Made by a program: the position numbers and the translations under genes. A DNA stretch of 64,000 nucleotides from Sphingomonas ginsenosidimutans. GTDB lineage: Bacteria; Pseudomonadota; Alphaproteobacteria; Sphingomonadales; Sphingomonadaceae. Location of the stretch: NCBI RefSeq assembly GCF_002374835.1, contig NZ_NWVD01000003.1, positions 403,261-467,260 of the forward strand. The letters run 5' to 3'. Under the pieces are notes generated by a model. It made no database searches. It saw only the letters and a program-made list of their open reading frames with translations, and was not told the origin of the DNA. Of the stretch, positions 63,500-64,000 are shown piece after piece; positions within the stretch are counted from its first letter, which is position 1, and every line of letters begins with the position of its first letter.

Positions 63500-63579
63500 A
63501 GCGCACTTAAGATATGCAAAGAGCATTTAAGCGCTGCAAAGTACCCCTAAACATTGCAACCAGCATCTAAGCTTTGCAA
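63495..63579. mobile_element. Probable transposon end: TGT plus four 20-bp tandem repeats
   Basis: The first bases are TGTAAAGCG, and repeats occupy 63500-63519, 63520-63539, 63540-63559 and 63560-63579. Each has TAA at positions 9-11 (TAAg in three) and TGCAA at 16-20. Ends that begin TGT and carry several 20-bp transposase sites are typical of IS21, Tn7-like and Tn402-like elements (DDE integrase family). No transposase of that type is in the window, so the family is open. Confidence 0.6.
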
Positions 63580-63673
63580 ACTCGCATAGATGACCGATCA
63601 GGCGGCGAGCCCGGCGGATCTCACCCCCACCAGTAACCGCGCCCGACGGCTCAGCTGTCACTTTGCAACGAAA

Positions 63674-63708
63674 TTGAGACTCTTGTCAGATCGTTGAGAC
63701 TAGTCTCA
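63674..63708. repeat. Direct repeat TTGAGACT at 20-bp spacing with overlapping palindrome
   Basis: TTGAGACT occurs at 63674-63681 and 63694-63701, 20 bases apart. The second copy opens a perfect 14-bp palindrome TGAGACTAGTCTCA (63695-63708). It may be another transposase or repressor site of the same element. The rest of 63580-63751 shows no gene. Confidence 0.5.
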
Positions 63709-63751
63709 GCTTGGCTGCAAGTGTGATCAGGCTCTTGGCGACAGGTAAGCC

Positions 63752-64000
63752 GTAAGCGTGGCGTGAGGACCGCAGTTTATGCGGCTTGGGCTGTTGGCTG
63801 ATCTGTCTGGGGCACCCAGTTCCACGGCATCAGCTCGTCCCAGCGGGTGGCGGGCCAGTCGCCGGCGACCCTGGCGATGACATCGGCGATATAGGCCTGC
63901 GGGTCGACGCCGTTGGCCTTGCAGGTCTGGATGACGGTGTAGATGGCGGCGGCTCGCTCGCCGCCTGCGCGCGAACCCGCGAACAGCCAGTTGCGCCTTC
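63752..64000 (-). mobile_element. IS66-family insertion sequence (right end, cut by window)
   Basis: GTAAGCGTGGCG at 63752 matches the GTAAGCG-type end of IS66 elements. A minus-strand transposase frame follows 25 bases inside it. The eight bases before (63744-63751) would be the target duplication; the other end is outside the window. Confidence 0.75.
63777..64000 (-). CDS. IS66-family transposase (TnpC), C-terminal part
   Basis: Reading the minus strand from 64000 gives ...NWLFAGSRAGGERAAAIYTVIQTCK, NGVDPQAYIADVIARVAGDW and PATRWDELMPWNWVP, ending QPTAQAA at a TAA (63777-63779). These are the conserved last blocks of IS66 transposases. The 5' end is outside the window. The element probably entered the earlier transposon end that cut gp15. 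Confidence 0.9.
   Translation of the reverse strand, partial: RRNWLFAGSRAGGERAAAIYTVIQTCKANGVDPQAYIADVIARVAGDWPATRWDELMPWNWVPQTDQPTAQAA

Overview
The window is high-GC DNA from an alphaproteobacterium, most likely Sphingomonas or a close sphingomonad. The clues are three TonB-dependent receptors, a SapC-family protein, NnrU, many acyl-CoA dehydrogenases, a feruloyl-CoA synthase, and a gene-transfer-agent (GTA) head-tail cluster with the family's usual gene order. Everything is read from sequence alone; no database search was run.

Region by region: (1) 1-2550 holds the end of a GH15 glycoside hydrolase and otsA (trehalose-6-phosphate synthase), closed by two strong hairpins. (2) 2562-6224 holds a TonB-dependent receptor and an MscS-type channel on the minus strand. 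(3) 6287-9558 is homogentisate/tyrosine catabolism: HPPD behind a promoter with an overlapping palindrome, HGD, and a small Rieske protein. (4) 9610-12722 is malate synthase G with a divergent LysR regulator. (5) 12677-17458 is a minus-strand operon (acyl-CoA dehydrogenase, acyl-CoA ligase, feruloyl-CoA synthase) that suggests aromatic or acyl side-chain use. (6) 17547-28744 is mostly housekeeping: NnrU, a peptide transporter, nitroreductase, GntR regulator, lipoprotein, a DmdC-like dehydrogenase, Sua5, MsrA, GalE, a CitE-like lyase, PAP2 phosphatase, tRNA-Lys, FolK and a family-5 uracil-DNA glycosylase. (7) 28853-34010 is a tight CoA operon (CoA transferase, thiolase, two acyl-CoA dehydrogenases, the last resembling methylsuccinyl-CoA dehydrogenase). 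(8) 34034-39641 holds a Tat-exported esterase behind a LacI-type palindrome, and a siderophore receptor divergent from DUF3649/PepSY/DUF3325 membrane proteins. (9) 39660-48652 holds an EF-hand protein, tgt, SleB hydrolase, DUF1289, a DEAD helicase, an FAD-linked dehydrogenase, SapC and cytochrome b561, followed by a well-formed candidate small RNA with an anti-Shine-Dalgarno CTCCTCCC stretch. (10) 48857-51964 holds a large TonB receptor and tRNA-Gly.

(11) 51999-63499 is the most striking region: a GTA cluster from terminase small subunit to the start of gp15, nearly every gene overlapping the next by ATGA, GTGA or TGATG. A near-consensus promoter lies ahead of it. The order is terS, terL, portal, small membrane protein, prohead protease, capsid, connector, small adaptor, tail terminator, major tail protein, gp10, tail chaperone, short tape measure, a 757-residue gp12 with a large extra N-terminal region, gp13 and NlpC/P60-like gp14. 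gp15, the baseplate/host-contact protein, stops after 83 residues. The cut coincides with a sequence that looks like a transposon end: it begins TGT and carries four 20-bp tandem repeats. About 250 bp further an IS66-family element begins and runs off the window. The cluster therefore looks recently decapitated by nested mobile elements, or the rest of gp15 lies beyond the insertion.
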